Shown: positions 7,381 to 16,121 of the stretch, piece after piece | Position numbering within the stretch: the first letter of the stretch is position 1 | How the letters are laid out: every line of letters starts with the position of its first letter | Notes under the pieces: model-generated | Databases searched by the model: none | The model's input: only the letters and a program-made list of their open reading frames with translations | What the model was told of the DNA's origin: nothing | DNA from: JBBQVO01 sp038211505 | GTDB lineage: Bacteria; Chloroflexota; Dehalococcoidia; DSTF01; JACRBR01 | Reading direction: 5' to 3' | Length of the DNA: 62,992 nucleotides | Assembly: GCA_038211505.1 (NCBI GenBank) | Contig: JBBQVO010000001.1 | Location: 1 to 62,992 of the forward strand | Translations under genes and position numbers: made by a program

Positions 7381-8180
7381 CGGCGCAGCGTCACATCGCC
7401 CGCTTCGATCGTGACGAGCGCGCCGTCCGCGGCCCGAATCACCAGCGCCCCTGTCGCATCGACGTCTTCGGCGATGCCTTCGACCACCGTCGTCGGCGTC
7501 GTAGCGCGGACGTCCTGGCCGAGCGTCGTCAGCCGCTCGCGCCAGCGCTCGTACGGCGAAGCGCCCGCGCAGGCGGCGTCGTACAACTGCTCGAAGCTGA
7601 GCATGTACGACGCGAGCAGCCCTTCCCGATCGACAGGCGCGCCTGTCTCGATCATCAAGCTGGTAGCGACGTCTCGGATCTCGGCGACGGCGCGCGTATC
7701 GAAATTGACATTGACCCCCGCGCCGACAAGCACGTACGCGTTGCGTTCGTCCGAAAGGTCGGTCTCAATCAAAATGCCGGCGACCTTGCGCGCGATACCG
7801 TCCGTCGCGCTGACGATCTGCACATCGTTCGGCCACTTGATGCCAGCGCGGATGCCGGCGATCGACTCGATCGCGTCAAAGATCGCCAGCGGCGCGATCA
7901 TCGCGATCTGGCGCAGGACCTCATGCGGGGGCCGCAGCAAAAGCGTCGACGCGAGATTGACCGCCCGTGGGCTGATCCAGGTGCGACCGAGGCGCCCGCG
8001 CCCGGATGTCTGATCATCGGTCGCAGCAAGCGTGCCTTCGCCCACGCCAGCGGTCGCGGCGTCGCGCGCAAGATCCATCGTCGAGCCGACGGATCGTTCA
8101 TAGAGAAGCTCTCGCGCGAATCGCCGCGTGTGCAAGAGCGACGTGAAGCGCGCGACATCGAAGGGTGTGGCGTCCGTCAT
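7377..8180 (-). CDS. birA: Biotin--[acetyl-CoA-carboxylase] ligase
   Basis: A 267-residue biotin protein ligase that forms biotinyl-5'-AMP and transfers biotin to a carboxylase lysine. The catalytic motif is SGRGRLGRTWISP (~residue 59), followed by KWPNDVQIV and the VLVGAGVNVNF strand; the C-terminal SH3-like domain ends VRAADGALVTIEAGDVTLRR. There is no N-terminal helix-turn-helix, so it is a class I (non-repressor) enzyme. It overlaps the preceding lipoprotein gene by ATGA and the following one by GTGA, an unusual position between lipoproteins. Confidence 0.93.
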   Translation of the reverse strand: MTDATPFDVARFTSLLHTRRFARELLYERSVGSTMDLARDAATAGVGEGTLAATDDQTSGRGRLGRTWISPRAVNLASTLLLRPPHEVLRQIAMIAPLAIFDAIESIAGIRAGIKWPNDVQIVSATDGIARKVAGILIETDLSDERNAYVLVGAGVNVNFDTRAVAEIRDVATSLMIETGAPVDREGLLASYMLSFEQLYDAACAGASPYERWRERLTTLGQDVRATTPTTVVEGIAEDVDATGALVIRAADGALVTIEAGDVTLRR

Positions 8181-8665
8181 CGCGACTCCAGCGCGCCGAG
8201 CGCGTCCGTACAGTGCAGGTCGACATCAAGCTGCTTCGCCAGCGCGACATCCTGCAGCGCGTGGCAGGCGCGCGTCCAGTCGCCGACGAACGTCGTCTCG
8301 CGGCCGGCGCGCCGCGTGCGATCGTCAGTCGTCTGTGGCGACGGATCGGCGATCAGCGCCGAGACATCGGCGAGATTCCGCGACGCCACGAGAATATCGT
8401 GATGGGCGTCGCGCGCGCGCATCGGCGGCTCAAGCGTGTCAAGCGCGGCCGCGAAGGTGCGCACCGGCGGCTGCGCGCCGGCAGACGGCGTCGTGGCGCT
8501 GGCGGATTGGCGGTAGAGATCGCCAGCTGCCGACTCGACCGTCGCGTAGTAGCGCTGATAGCCGGCGAGGCTGGTGTCGGTGCCGCCGCATGCGATTGAT
8601 GCGGCGATCGCGACCGCGCCGGTCGTCGCCGCCAAGAGGCGATGACGGCTATTCGCCGCAGCCAA
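8177..8665 (-). CDS. Putative lipoprotein, paralogue of the gene upstream
   Basis: A 162-residue protein with a signal sequence and a lipobox ending ASIAC (Cys ~26), followed by GGTDTS. A central motif ALDTLEPPMRARDAHHDILV resembles GLEALTPTDATRDAHQRLLD in the upstream gene, so the two are probably diverged duplicates. It overlaps birA by ATGA downstream and the first lipoprotein gene by 17 bp upstream. Function unknown; helical, probably periplasmic or surface-exposed. Confidence 0.6.
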   Translation of the reverse strand: MAAANSRHRLLAATTGAVAIAASIACGGTDTSLAGYQRYYATVESAAGDLYRQSASATTPSAGAQPPVRTFAAALDTLEPPMRARDAHHDILVASRNLADVSALIADPSPQTTDDRTRRAGRETTFVGDWTRACHALQDVALAKQLDVDLHCTDALGALESR

Positions 8666-9203
8666 GGTTCACGGGCGAGTCGGCGTTCCGGCCGGCCGTC
8701 GCGAGTTCGGTGCAGGCTTCGAAGAAGCGCTCGATCGCCGGTCCGACCTTCGCTTCGGCCGTGGCGTCGTTGTCGGGCGTCGCGGCGTCCCGTTGCTCCT
8801 GTCCAACGACGATCAGCTCGCGCACCGCGTCGAGCAGCCGCTGGTGGGCGTCTCTCGTCGCGTCCGTCGGCGTCAGCGCCTCGAGGCCCGACCCAACCGC
8901 CTGAAGGTTCTCGACGCCCGCCGCAACGCCGGCGCTGTTGCTCTCCGGGATCGGCGTGAAATTGGGCGCCACTGTCCGCGTCGCTGCCGCGTCGTCAAAG
9001 CTCCTCTGCGACTGCGCGAAGATACGGTCGAGCTCCGCGAAGTAGGCCGAGTCCGAATCGCCGCCGGTCGCGACCGCCGCTATCGACGTGGTCGCGCCGG
9101 GAACGACCGAGGTCGCCGTCGACTTCGTGCCGCCGCCGCCACATGCAGCAGCGAAGAGCGCAAGAGTGGCCATCGGTACCAGTGCAACGCGGGTCTGGGT
9201 CAT
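8649..9203 (-). CDS. Putative lipoprotein, first gene of the birA operon
   Basis: A 184-residue protein with a classic lipoprotein signal (VALVPMATLALFAAAC, Cys ~21) followed by a Gly/Ser/Thr linker. The mature part is helical with the RDAHQRLL motif shared with the next gene. Two Cys near the C-terminus (EACTELA and NLGCGE) match the positions of Cys in the paralogue. Function unknown. It is first of four overlapping minus-strand genes (lipoprotein, lipoprotein, birA, lipoprotein). Confidence 0.62.
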   Translation of the reverse strand: MTQTRVALVPMATLALFAAACGGGGTKSTATSVVPGATTSIAAVATGGDSDSAYFAELDRIFAQSQRSFDDAAATRTVAPNFTPIPESNSAGVAAGVENLQAVGSGLEALTPTDATRDAHQRLLDAVRELIVVGQEQRDAATPDNDATAEAKVGPAIERFFEACTELATAGRNADSPVNLGCGE

Positions 9204-9298
9204 CGGTGCATGGTAACAGCGCGATCCGTTCGGGGATATTCACTGTCATGGTGCATTCGCATCATGACTCGCAGCGGCCGGTGCATCACACTCGAAGC

Positions 9299-9742
9299 AT
9301 GCTGAACGTTCACGGCCTCCGATCGCTTCTCGGATGGCGCCTGTTGCGCGCTTCGCTCGCTGCCGTGCTCATCGCGCTCTCGGTTCGCGAATTACACGAA
9401 CGCTACTTCTGCATGGTGCCCTGGCAGGACTACGGACTTCCGATGGAACCGCAGGTCTTCATCGCCATATCGATCGCGTTTTTCGTCGGGTTTGTATGGT
9501 TGATCGCCGAGGTCGTGGTGGTGGCCGGCGAGCGAGTTGGGTTGTCGAGTGCGAGTGCTGGACTTTTCGGCGTGGCGGGTGCGATGGCGCTATACGTCGC
9601 GATCATCGGCATTGCATGGGCGGTCGATCCTGTGCCGTCCCGAATTGGCTCCCCGATGTATCGGCGCGTCCTCTCGGCATCGTGGGCGGCTGGCTATCTA
9701 CAGCAGTCTGGGCACTACTCAAGCGTGGAGTGTGGATATTAG
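9299..9742 (+). CDS. Hypothetical membrane protein
   Basis: A 147-residue frame with three hydrophobic segments (ASLAAVLIALSV, FIAISIAFFVGFVWLIAEVVVVA and LFGVAGAMALYVAIIGIAWAV), supporting a real inner-membrane protein. The start at MLNVHGLRS is a choice; an in-frame ATG lies at 9248. The C-terminus (SSVECGY) is short. It diverges from the lipoprotein operon. No family recognised. Confidence 0.45.
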   Translation: MLNVHGLRSLLGWRLLRASLAAVLIALSVRELHERYFCMVPWQDYGLPMEPQVFIAISIAFFVGFVWLIAEVVVVAGERVGLSSASAGLFGVAGAMALYVAIIGIAWAVDPVPSRIGSPMYRRVLSASWAAGYLQQSGHYSSVECGY

Positions 9743-9794
9743 GATCGTCCACCTGGCCCCTAACGACCAACGCCCAACGACTACTCCCACAACC

Positions 9795-11630
9795 CTATTT
9801 ATCCAGCCGCAGCACCGCCATAAAGGCCTCCTGCGGGATGTCGACGCTGCCGACGCGCTTCATGCGCTTCTTGCCTTCGGCCTGCTTCTCGAGCAGCTTG
9901 CGCTTGCGGCTGACGTCACCGCCGTAGCACTTCGCGAGCACGTTTTTCCGCATGGCCCGGATCGTCTCGCGCGCGACGATGCGGCCGCCGATGGCGGCCT
10001 GCACCGGCACGTCGAACATCTGCCGCGGGATCAGCGACCGCAGCTTCTCGACGAGCTGCCGGCCCTGAATCGCGGCGTTCTCGCGATGCGTGATGAGCGA
10101 CAGCGCGTCGACCGGCTCGCCGTTGACGAGAATGTCGAGCTTCACGAGGGGCGCCGGCCGATACTCGCTGAACGAGTAGTCAAGGCTGGCGTAACCCTGC
10201 GTGCCCGACTTCAACTCGTCGTAGAAGTCGACGAGGATCTCCGACAGCGGGATGCGATAGTCGAGGACGACGCGGCCCTCGCCTTTCTTCGTGCCGTCGT
10301 CCTGGATGATGCTGTGCTGCAGATACTCCATGCGCTTGAACTCGCCGCGGTTGCTCGTCACAAGCTCCATCACCGCGCCGATGTAGCGGTCGGGCGAGAC
10401 GACGCTGATGTCCATCCACGGCTCGCGGATCTCGTCGATCTCCTGCGGGGGTGGCAGCTCGGCCGGGTTGTCGATGACGACTTCCTGGCCGTTCGTCTTC
10501 GTGATCTGGTACTCGACGCTCGGCGCCGTTGCGAGCAGATTGAGATCGTACTCACGTTCGAGCCGCTCCTGCACGATCTCCATATGCAACAGCCCGAGAA
10601 AGCCGCAGCGGAACCCGAAGCCAAGGGCAACGCTCGACTCCGGCTCGTACACCAACGACGCGTCGCTGAGCTGCAGCTTGTCGAGCGCGTCGCGTAGCAG
10701 CGTGTACTCGTTCGCCGACGACGGGTACATGCCGGCGAACACCATCGGCTTCGCGGGACGATAGCCGGCAAGCGCCTCAGCAGCCGGCTTGGCGTCGTCG
10801 GTAAAGGTGTCGCCGACGCGGCAGTCCTTGACGTTCTTCAGCCCCGTTGCGACGTAGCCGACTTCGCCCGTCATCAACTCGTCGACGGGATCGAGCCCGG
10901 GACGGAAGACGCCGACTTCGAGCGGCTCGACAGCGAAATTCGTCGACATGAGCCGCAGCTTTCGACGATTCGTCATCGCGCCGTCGACGATGCGCATGTA
11001 GGCGATCACGCCCTTGTAGGCGTCGTACTTACTGTCGAAGATCAGCGCCCGCAGCGGCTTGCCGAGATTCGCCGCCGGCTGCGGGATGCGCTCGACGATC
11101 GCTTCGAGCAGCTCCTGAGCGCCCGTGCCTTCCTTCGCGGAAGCGAAGAGGATCTCGTCGGCGGAGAATCCGAGTGTATCGACGAGCTCCTGCGCGACGC
11201 GTTCGGGCTCGGCGCTCGGCAGGTCGATCTTGTTGATGACGGGGATCAGCTTGAGATCCGCTTCGAGCGCAAGATAGACATTGGCGAGCGTCTGCGCCTG
11301 GATGCCCTGGGCGGCGTCGACGATCAGCAGCGCGCCCTCGCAGGCGGCGAGCGCCCGCGAAACTTCGTAGCCGAAGTCGACGTGCCCTGGCGTGTCGATC
11401 AGGTTCAGTTCGTAGTCGACGCCATCCTTCGCGCGGAAGGCCATCCGTACGGCCTTCGCCTTGATCGTGACGCCCTTCTCGCGCTCGAGATCCATATCGT
11501 CGAGCACCTGCGCGGACATATCGCGCTTGGAGATGGTGCCGGTCATCTCCAGAAAGCGGTCGGCGAGTGTGGATTTGCCGTGGTCGATATGGGCGATGAT
11601 GCAGAAGTTGCGTATTCGGGATGGGTCCAT
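9795..11630 (-). CDS. lepA: Elongation factor 4 (LepA GTPase)
   Basis: A 611-residue, full-length EF-4, a ribosome-associated translational GTPase. G1 is AHIDHGKST (~residue 14), G3 is DTPGHVDFGYE (~residue 80), G4 is NKIDLPSAEP (~residue 134). The C-terminal LepA-specific domain ends KKRMKRVGSVDIPQEAFMAV. The MDPSRIRNFCIIAH start is typical. A TACCCT hexamer lies 8 nt upstream. No lepB signal peptidase neighbour is seen. Confidence 0.97.
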   Translation of the reverse strand: MDPSRIRNFCIIAHIDHGKSTLADRFLEMTGTISKRDMSAQVLDDMDLEREKGVTIKAKAVRMAFRAKDGVDYELNLIDTPGHVDFGYEVSRALAACEGALLIVDAAQGIQAQTLANVYLALEADLKLIPVINKIDLPSAEPERVAQELVDTLGFSADEILFASAKEGTGAQELLEAIVERIPQPAANLGKPLRALIFDSKYDAYKGVIAYMRIVDGAMTNRRKLRLMSTNFAVEPLEVGVFRPGLDPVDELMTGEVGYVATGLKNVKDCRVGDTFTDDAKPAAEALAGYRPAKPMVFAGMYPSSANEYTLLRDALDKLQLSDASLVYEPESSVALGFGFRCGFLGLLHMEIVQERLEREYDLNLLATAPSVEYQITKTNGQEVVIDNPAELPPPQEIDEIREPWMDISVVSPDRYIGAVMELVTSNRGEFKRMEYLQHSIIQDDGTKKGEGRVVLDYRIPLSEILVDFYDELKSGTQGYASLDYSFSEYRPAPLVKLDILVNGEPVDALSLITHRENAAIQGRQLVEKLRSLIPRQMFDVPVQAAIGGRIVARETIRAMRKNVLAKCYGGDVSRKRKLLEKQAEGKKRMKRVGSVDIPQEAFMAVLRLDK

Positions 11631-11694
11631 CGGGGTTCAGGGTAGCAGGTGGGGGGATGGGCGCGGGATGCGGGATGCCTGTCGTTTGATCGAC

Positions 11695-12098
11695 CTAGCG
11701 CTTGGCTGAGACAAAGAGCGTCTTCGCGGCATGGTCGAGGCCGACCAGCAGCTGATCTAGAAAGCCGCGCATCCCGAGGAGGTTCTGGGTGCCAGACGGC
11801 CAACCTGGGCAGAACGCCACGGGAATGCCCAGTCGCTGCCCGAGGATGTCGACCTCAAGCCGATGGACGTACGCGATATGAGCCTCTCCGGTGGCGACGG
11901 CCAACTCGATCCGATCGCCCGTCGTGATGTCACCGATTCCGAGAATCGACACAGTTCTCGGTCGAACACGGAGATCCCCGCGCCTGTATCGAGGACCGCG
12001 GTGATCAAACGCGGTGCGCTCGGTGTGATGATCTGGACCGGGAGGCTGATTCGATGCGACGCGTAACGGTGTTCTTGATCGAATGAGAGACGCTTCAC
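11695..12098 (-). pseudogene. Clan AA (retropepsin-like) aspartic protease, frameshifted
   Basis: The N-terminal frame (12098 to about 11945) encodes ISLPVQIITPSAPRLITAVL followed by DTGAGISVFD, the catalytic DTGA site of single-domain retropepsins. The rest of the fold (GIGDITTGDRIELAVATGE, later LLGMRGFLDQLLVGLD) is in another frame ending at 11695, so a single-base indel near 11940-11955 breaks the gene. Joined, it is a normal ~130-residue protease. The GTG start overlaps the upstream DUF5678 stop by GTGA. It could be a genuine pseudogene or a sequencing or assembly error. Confidence 0.7.
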
Positions 12099-12367
12099 GC
12101 GATGAGGTATTGTTCGCGCTCGGCGCCGGTTGGCACCCGCACGATGAGGGCGTCGTTGATGCCGCGCGCGAGCAACTCGTCGTGCACAGCGCGGATATTC
12201 GGTGCGGAGGCGGCCACGGATTCGCCGAGAATGGCGACGTACGTGCCGGCGTACGCTTCGAGCTGCTCGACATGAGACTCGAACCAGCGCAACTCCGCGA
12301 TGCCAGCCGCCGGATCGGGGAGGATCGCGGAACGCGGAGTTGAATTACGTCGAAGACGGATGGCCAT
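12095..12367 (-). CDS. DUF5678-like small protein
   Basis: A 90-residue protein. WFESHVEQLEAYAGTYVAIL followed by GESVAASAPNIRAVHDEL and ALIVRVP fits the DUF5678 pattern (a W/F..E..Y.G.WVAI core with a terminal V-P). Such proteins are often encoded next to a retropepsin-like protease, as here, where the next gene overlaps by GTGA. The start ATG has TATACT 5 nt upstream and no ribosome binding site. Function unknown; a substrate or adaptor of the protease is possible. Confidence 0.65.
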   Translation of the reverse strand: MAIRLRRNSTPRSAILPDPAAGIAELRWFESHVEQLEAYAGTYVAILGESVAASAPNIRAVHDELLARGINDALIVRVPTGAEREQYLIA

Positions 12368-12372
12368 GACAG

Positions 12373-12378
12373 AGTATA
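12373..12378 (-). promoter_or_regulatory. -10 box of a probable leaderless transcript (DUF5678/protease pair)
   Basis: TATACT on the minus strand, 5 nt before the ATG at 12367. No -35 element or ribosome binding site is visible. Confidence 0.4.
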
Positions 12379-12424
12379 GCGCGTGGCCGATTCTGGTTGA
12401 TGCAACTTGCGCGCCACGGCGGCG

Positions 12425-13534
12425 CTACGCCGGCGCGGGAGCGCCCTGCGCCATCATCGCCAGCAAGCCGGGGCTCGGATCGAGCGACGCGAGCTGATCC
12501 GTCACTTCGTACATCAGCTTGCCGAGCGTGTCTCGCTGCTGCTGGTAGTTGGCGAGCGACTCTTCGAGCGGCGCGCGGCCGCTGAAACCGTCATCGATCG
12601 CGGTGGCGAGCAGCTCGGCGTCGCGGAAGGCGTTCGTGATTCCTTGACCGGTGACGGGATCGACGTGATAGCCGGCGTCGCCGACGAGCGCCCATCCCGG
12701 GCCGTGCGGCTTGCGGTGATACGACTCAAGATTCGACAGTCCGAAGAGCTTGTCCGTACGCGTACCGGCGCGGAGTCGCGGCCCGATATCGCTGGCGGTG
12801 TCGATGACGGCGAGAATGTTGCCCTCGACATCCTGCTTGAACGCCGCGAACTCATCCATGCGCCACTCGCTGCCGATACACGTCTCGCCGTCGTTCGTCG
12901 GAAAGACGAACATGGCGCGCTTGTTCTTGATGTGCAGCTCCGCTTCCGCGATCGGCGTTTCGGTCTTCCAGTACGAGTAGAACCCGCAGGTGCCACCGGG
13001 CCGCACTTCGTACCTCTCAGCCGCGACCGCCTCCGCGACCATCGACGATCGGCCGTCAGCGCCGACGACGATCTTCGCATCGGCGACGATGTCTGATCCA
13101 TCGGCGGATCTCGCACGGATGCCCGTGACGCGATCGCCGTCGCGCGTGATCTCGCGTACGGAGACGCCTTCCCGGATCTCAGCCCCGGCTTCGCGCGCGG
13201 CATCAAGCAGCAACTTGTCGAGAACGGTGCGTCGCGGCGCCAGACCAAACTCCGCCGGATCGGGTCCGGCGATGGACATCAACTCGCCGTTGATCGTCAT
13301 GCGCGGCGCGCCGAGCTTCGGGCAGTTCGTCGCGAGCAGTCGATCGAGCAGCCCCCATCGCCGAAGCGAATCGACGCCCAGCGGTGTGAGGAAATGCGTC
13401 GAGATCGTGTCGCTCGGAAATGTCGCCCGATCGACCAGAAGCACGCGATACCCACTCCGCGCGAGTAGCATGGCGGTCGGCGATCCGGCGCAGCGCGCGC
13501 CAACGATGACGGCGTCGTAAGTGGTCGTGGTCAT
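12425..13534 (-). CDS. FAD-dependent oxidoreductase, geranylgeranyl-reductase / PHBH-like
   Basis: A 369-residue flavoprotein. The N-terminal Rossmann motif is DAVIVGARCAGSPTAMLLAR; the second FAD motif (VVGADGRSSMVAEAV) is at ~190, and the ribityl-binding GWALVGDAGYHVDPVTGQGI is at ~residue 290. This order matches group A monooxygenases and the geranylgeranyl reductase family. The substrate (quinone, lipid or aromatic) cannot be told. The C-terminus is short and Ala/Pro-rich. It stands alone on the minus strand. Confidence 0.85.
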   Translation of the reverse strand: MTTTTYDAVIVGARCAGSPTAMLLARSGYRVLLVDRATFPSDTISTHFLTPLGVDSLRRWGLLDRLLATNCPKLGAPRMTINGELMSIAGPDPAEFGLAPRRTVLDKLLLDAAREAGAEIREGVSVREITRDGDRVTGIRARSADGSDIVADAKIVVGADGRSSMVAEAVAAERYEVRPGGTCGFYSYWKTETPIAEAELHIKNKRAMFVFPTNDGETCIGSEWRMDEFAAFKQDVEGNILAVIDTASDIGPRLRAGTRTDKLFGLSNLESYHRKPHGPGWALVGDAGYHVDPVTGQGITNAFRDAELLATAIDDGFSGRAPLEESLANYQQQRDTLGKLMYEVTDQLASLDPSPGLLAMMAQGAPAPA

Positions 13535-13550
13535 GGCGGACTCCTCGGCG

Positions 13551-13708
13551 GTTGGTCGCTAGTCGTTAGTCGTTTGGCGTCGGGGTCGTCAGTCGCAATT
13601 CTACGCTACACGTGGCCCTCGGTGTTCGGCTGGCTGCTCCAGTTTTCGCAACAGGTTCAAGCGATCGCGACGGCACCCGCCGCCAACGACCAACGACCAA
13701 CGACTAAC
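13551..13708. repeat. Heptamer repeat blocks in inverted orientation (TTGGTCGCTAGTCG / CCAACGACCAACGA)
   Basis: 13551-13578 is a run of GTTGGTCGCTAGTCGTTAG-type units, and 13682-13708 is CCAACGACCAACGACTAAC. The blocks are inverted copies about 100 bp apart in the 180-bp gap between two minus-strand genes. The same units recur at 9762-9782, 16690-16730 and 62077-62110. Confidence 0.6.
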
Positions 13709-13714
13709 CCCCAC

Positions 13715-14479
13715 CTACGACGTCCGCGAGCGCAGAGCGAGCAGCACAAGCGTCATCGTGAACAACCCCAGTCCGGCGATCGCGCCGAACGCGGCGGCGA
13801 GCGACGCGGGATCCCAGCCGCTGAGGACGAGATCTCGCATGCCCTGCACGATGTACGTGACCGGGTTGATCGTCGCCAGGAATCGCAGCCACGGCGAGAA
13901 GACTGCTTTCGGCGCGAAGGCGGGCGAGAGAAACACAAGCGGGAAGAAGATGAGGAAGCCGAGCTGCGCCGCCTGCGCGCTCCCCGTCTTGAGCGCGAGT
14001 GCCATGCCGAGGCCGGAGTAGGCGAGCCCGAAGATGCCGCCCATCGCGACGAGGACGACGACGCCCAGTGGCCCGGACTTCATGCCGGAGCCGAAGAGCA
14101 GGCCGACGACGACGATCAGGATCGTCAGCGCCATCACACGGACGCCGTCGGCGGCGAGTCGGCCGAGGACGAGGCTGATGCGCGGCGCCGGCGTCAGCAT
14201 CAGCTTGTCGAAGTATCCGCGCTCGATATCACCGACTGTGGCGAGGCCGGCGGTGCCGGACGCGCCGGCGACGGCCTGCAGCACGGCGACGGGCAGCTGG
14301 AATGCGGTGTAGTTGGTGACGCCGAACGCCTTCCCGGCGACGTTGCCGATGGCACCAACGGTGACTGCGAAGAAGAACATCGGGATGAAGACGTTGCCAA
14401 TCTCGAGCGCGGGCTGCCGGATCGATTCTTTGAGCGCTCGGATCATCAAGTACCAGGTGTCGTGGAGAACGAGCGTCAT
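13715..14479 (-). CDS. ABC-2 type transporter permease (DrrB-like)
   Basis: A 254-residue integral membrane protein with about six hydrophobic segments; it begins TLVLHDTWYLMIRALKESIR, and the segment FLIFFPLVFLSPAFAPKAVF followed by TYIVQGMRDLVLSG is typical of ABC-2 permeases. It pairs with the ATPase encoded immediately upstream (4-nt ATGA overlap), so the two form a homodimeric-type exporter. Substrate unknown. Confidence 0.9.
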   Translation of the reverse strand: MTLVLHDTWYLMIRALKESIRQPALEIGNVFIPMFFFAVTVGAIGNVAGKAFGVTNYTAFQLPVAVLQAVAGASGTAGLATVGDIERGYFDKLMLTPAPRISLVLGRLAADGVRVMALTILIVVVGLLFGSGMKSGPLGVVVLVAMGGIFGLAYSGLGMALALKTGSAQAAQLGFLIFFPLVFLSPAFAPKAVFSPWLRFLATINPVTYIVQGMRDLVLSGWDPASLAAAFGAIAGLGLFTMTLVLLALRSRTS

Positions 14480-15483
14480 CGTCCGTGTCCTTTGCTTTGG
14501 GCGAGCGCGTTCTGTTCGGCCTGCGGGGCGACGCTGCCGTCTTCGAGATGATGGCCCGTCTTTTGCAGAAACACATCATCCAGCGTCGGCTGCGCCAGCG
14601 TCACTTCTCGCGCGCGGAGCGACGCCTCGTCGAGCAGCAACACGAGGCGGCTGATCGCGGCGCTGCCATCGGCGACGTAGACGATGACGGCGTCGTTGAC
14701 GATGCGCACGTCTTCGATGCCCTCCATGCGACGAACCGCCGCCTCGCCGCGCTTCAGTTCGTCCGGGCCGCCGTCGATGCGCAGCGTGACAACGTCGGTG
14801 CCGATGCTCGATTTGAGATCGGCCGGCGAACCCTGCGAGACGATCTTGCCGGCGTCCATGATCGCCACCTCGTCGGCCAGGCGATCGGCCTCTTCGAGGT
14901 ACTGCGTTGTGAGGAAGAACGTCACGCCTTCCGACGTGTTGAGCTCGCGCACGTAGCGCCAGATCGCCTCGCGGCTGATCGGATCCAATCCGGTCGTCGG
15001 CTCGTCGAGAAAGACGACTTTGGGGCGATGCACGAGAGCAGCCGCGAGATCCAGGCGCCGCCTCATGCCGCCGGAGTACGTCTTCACGCGGCGATCAGCG
15101 GCATCGGCGAGATCGACGATATCGAGCAGTTGTTGCACGCGGGCGGCGATGCCGCTCGACGCGAGGCCGTACAGACGCGCCTGGAGCTGGAGCAGTTCGC
15201 GGCCAGTCTGGATATCGTCGAGGCCGACTTCCTGCAGCGCGACGCCGATGCAGCGGCGGACGGCGCCGGGCTGGCTGAAGACATCGAGTCCGGCGACCTG
15301 CGCGCGGCCGGATGTCGGGCGCAGCAGCGTCGTCAGCATGCGCACCGTCGTCGTCTTGCCGGATCCGTTCGCGCCGAGAAACCCGAAGATCTGACCATCG
15401 TCGATGTCCAGATCGATGCCATCGACCGCGCGGATCTCCGGCGTGAAATGCTTCGTGAGGGCTTCGGCGACGATTGCGGGCAT
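14476..15483 (-). CDS. ABC transporter ATP-binding protein (DrrA-like)
   Basis: A 335-residue ATPase. Walker A is GANGSGKTTT (~residue 38), the signature is YSGGMRRRLDLAAALVHRPK, Walker B is VVFLDEPTTGLDP, and the H-loop region appears as FLTTQYLEEADRLAD (Q-Y rather than H after TT, as in DrrA). A C-terminal ~90-residue domain of the DrrA type follows. It forms an operon with the permease at 13715. Role: export of a lipophilic compound or drug, inferred from family only. Confidence 0.92.
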   Translation of the reverse strand: MPAIVAEALTKHFTPEIRAVDGIDLDIDDGQIFGFLGANGSGKTTTVRMLTTLLRPTSGRAQVAGLDVFSQPGAVRRCIGVALQEVGLDDIQTGRELLQLQARLYGLASSGIAARVQQLLDIVDLADAADRRVKTYSGGMRRRLDLAAALVHRPKVVFLDEPTTGLDPISREAIWRYVRELNTSEGVTFFLTTQYLEEADRLADEVAIMDAGKIVSQGSPADLKSSIGTDVVTLRIDGGPDELKRGEAAVRRMEGIEDVRIVNDAVIVYVADGSAAISRLVLLLDEASLRAREVTLAQPTLDDVFLQKTGHHLEDGSVAPQAEQNALAQSKGHGR

Positions 15484-15647
15484 GTCGTGATTCTAGCCGG
15501 AGGCTGGCGTACGCGGGACACGCAGCGGAATGCGTATTTCGCAGCCGGCAACGAGATGGATCCACGAAGGCCACGAGGATCACGAAGGATCACGAAGGGA
15601 AGGTCGCGAACTGACGTTTCGGCAAGGTGGGCGAGTATGATTTCGTG

Positions 15648-16106
15648 ATGGATCGGATCGAGGTTCTCGACGCGCTAGCCCGGACGCCACTATCGATGTC
15701 GGGGGCGATGGCTGTGCACGACGCGACGCTGGAGGCCGGCGGCGACGACTGGACTGCTGCGGACATCATTCGTCACATGCGGGCAGCGGACGCCATCATC
15801 TCGCATCGCCTGTGGGCGATGCTGGTGCGTGATGACGCGCCGCTGATCGCCTACGACGAGCGAGAGTGGGGGCTGCTCATCGCGGCGGCAGAGATGGTAC
15901 TGGTCGTCCAGGTGGAGTCGCTCCGGCTGCGGCGCGTCGAACTCCTGGCGATGCTGAAGTCACTGACCGACGACGCATGGTCGCGAACCGCGGCGCATGA
16001 AACGCGCGGCGAAATGAAGCTCCTCGACGTCGCACACATGCTGGCAGAGCATGAGGTGGAGCATTGCCTCCAGCTGGACGCACTAAGCACGCGCCCTGCC
16101 ATGTGA
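15648..16106 (+). CDS. DinB-superfamily protein
   Basis: A 152-residue four-helix protein: WTAADIIRHMRAADAIISHR matches the first metal-binding region, and HMLAEHEVEHCLQLDAL the last, of DinB/YfiT-like metalloproteins. The start MDRIEVLDALARTP was preferred over an in-frame GTG 21 bp upstream. Thiol-transferase or metal-dependent hydrolase activity is possible; function unknown. The window holds two other DinB members (39451 and 62121), all distantly related. Confidence 0.7.
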   Translation: MDRIEVLDALARTPLSMSGAMAVHDATLEAGGDDWTAADIIRHMRAADAIISHRLWAMLVRDDAPLIAYDEREWGLLIAAAEMVLVVQVESLRLRRVELLAMLKSLTDDAWSRTAAHETRGEMKLLDVAHMLAEHEVEHCLQLDALSTRPAM

Positions 16107-16121
16107 CTCAAATGGCGTGAC

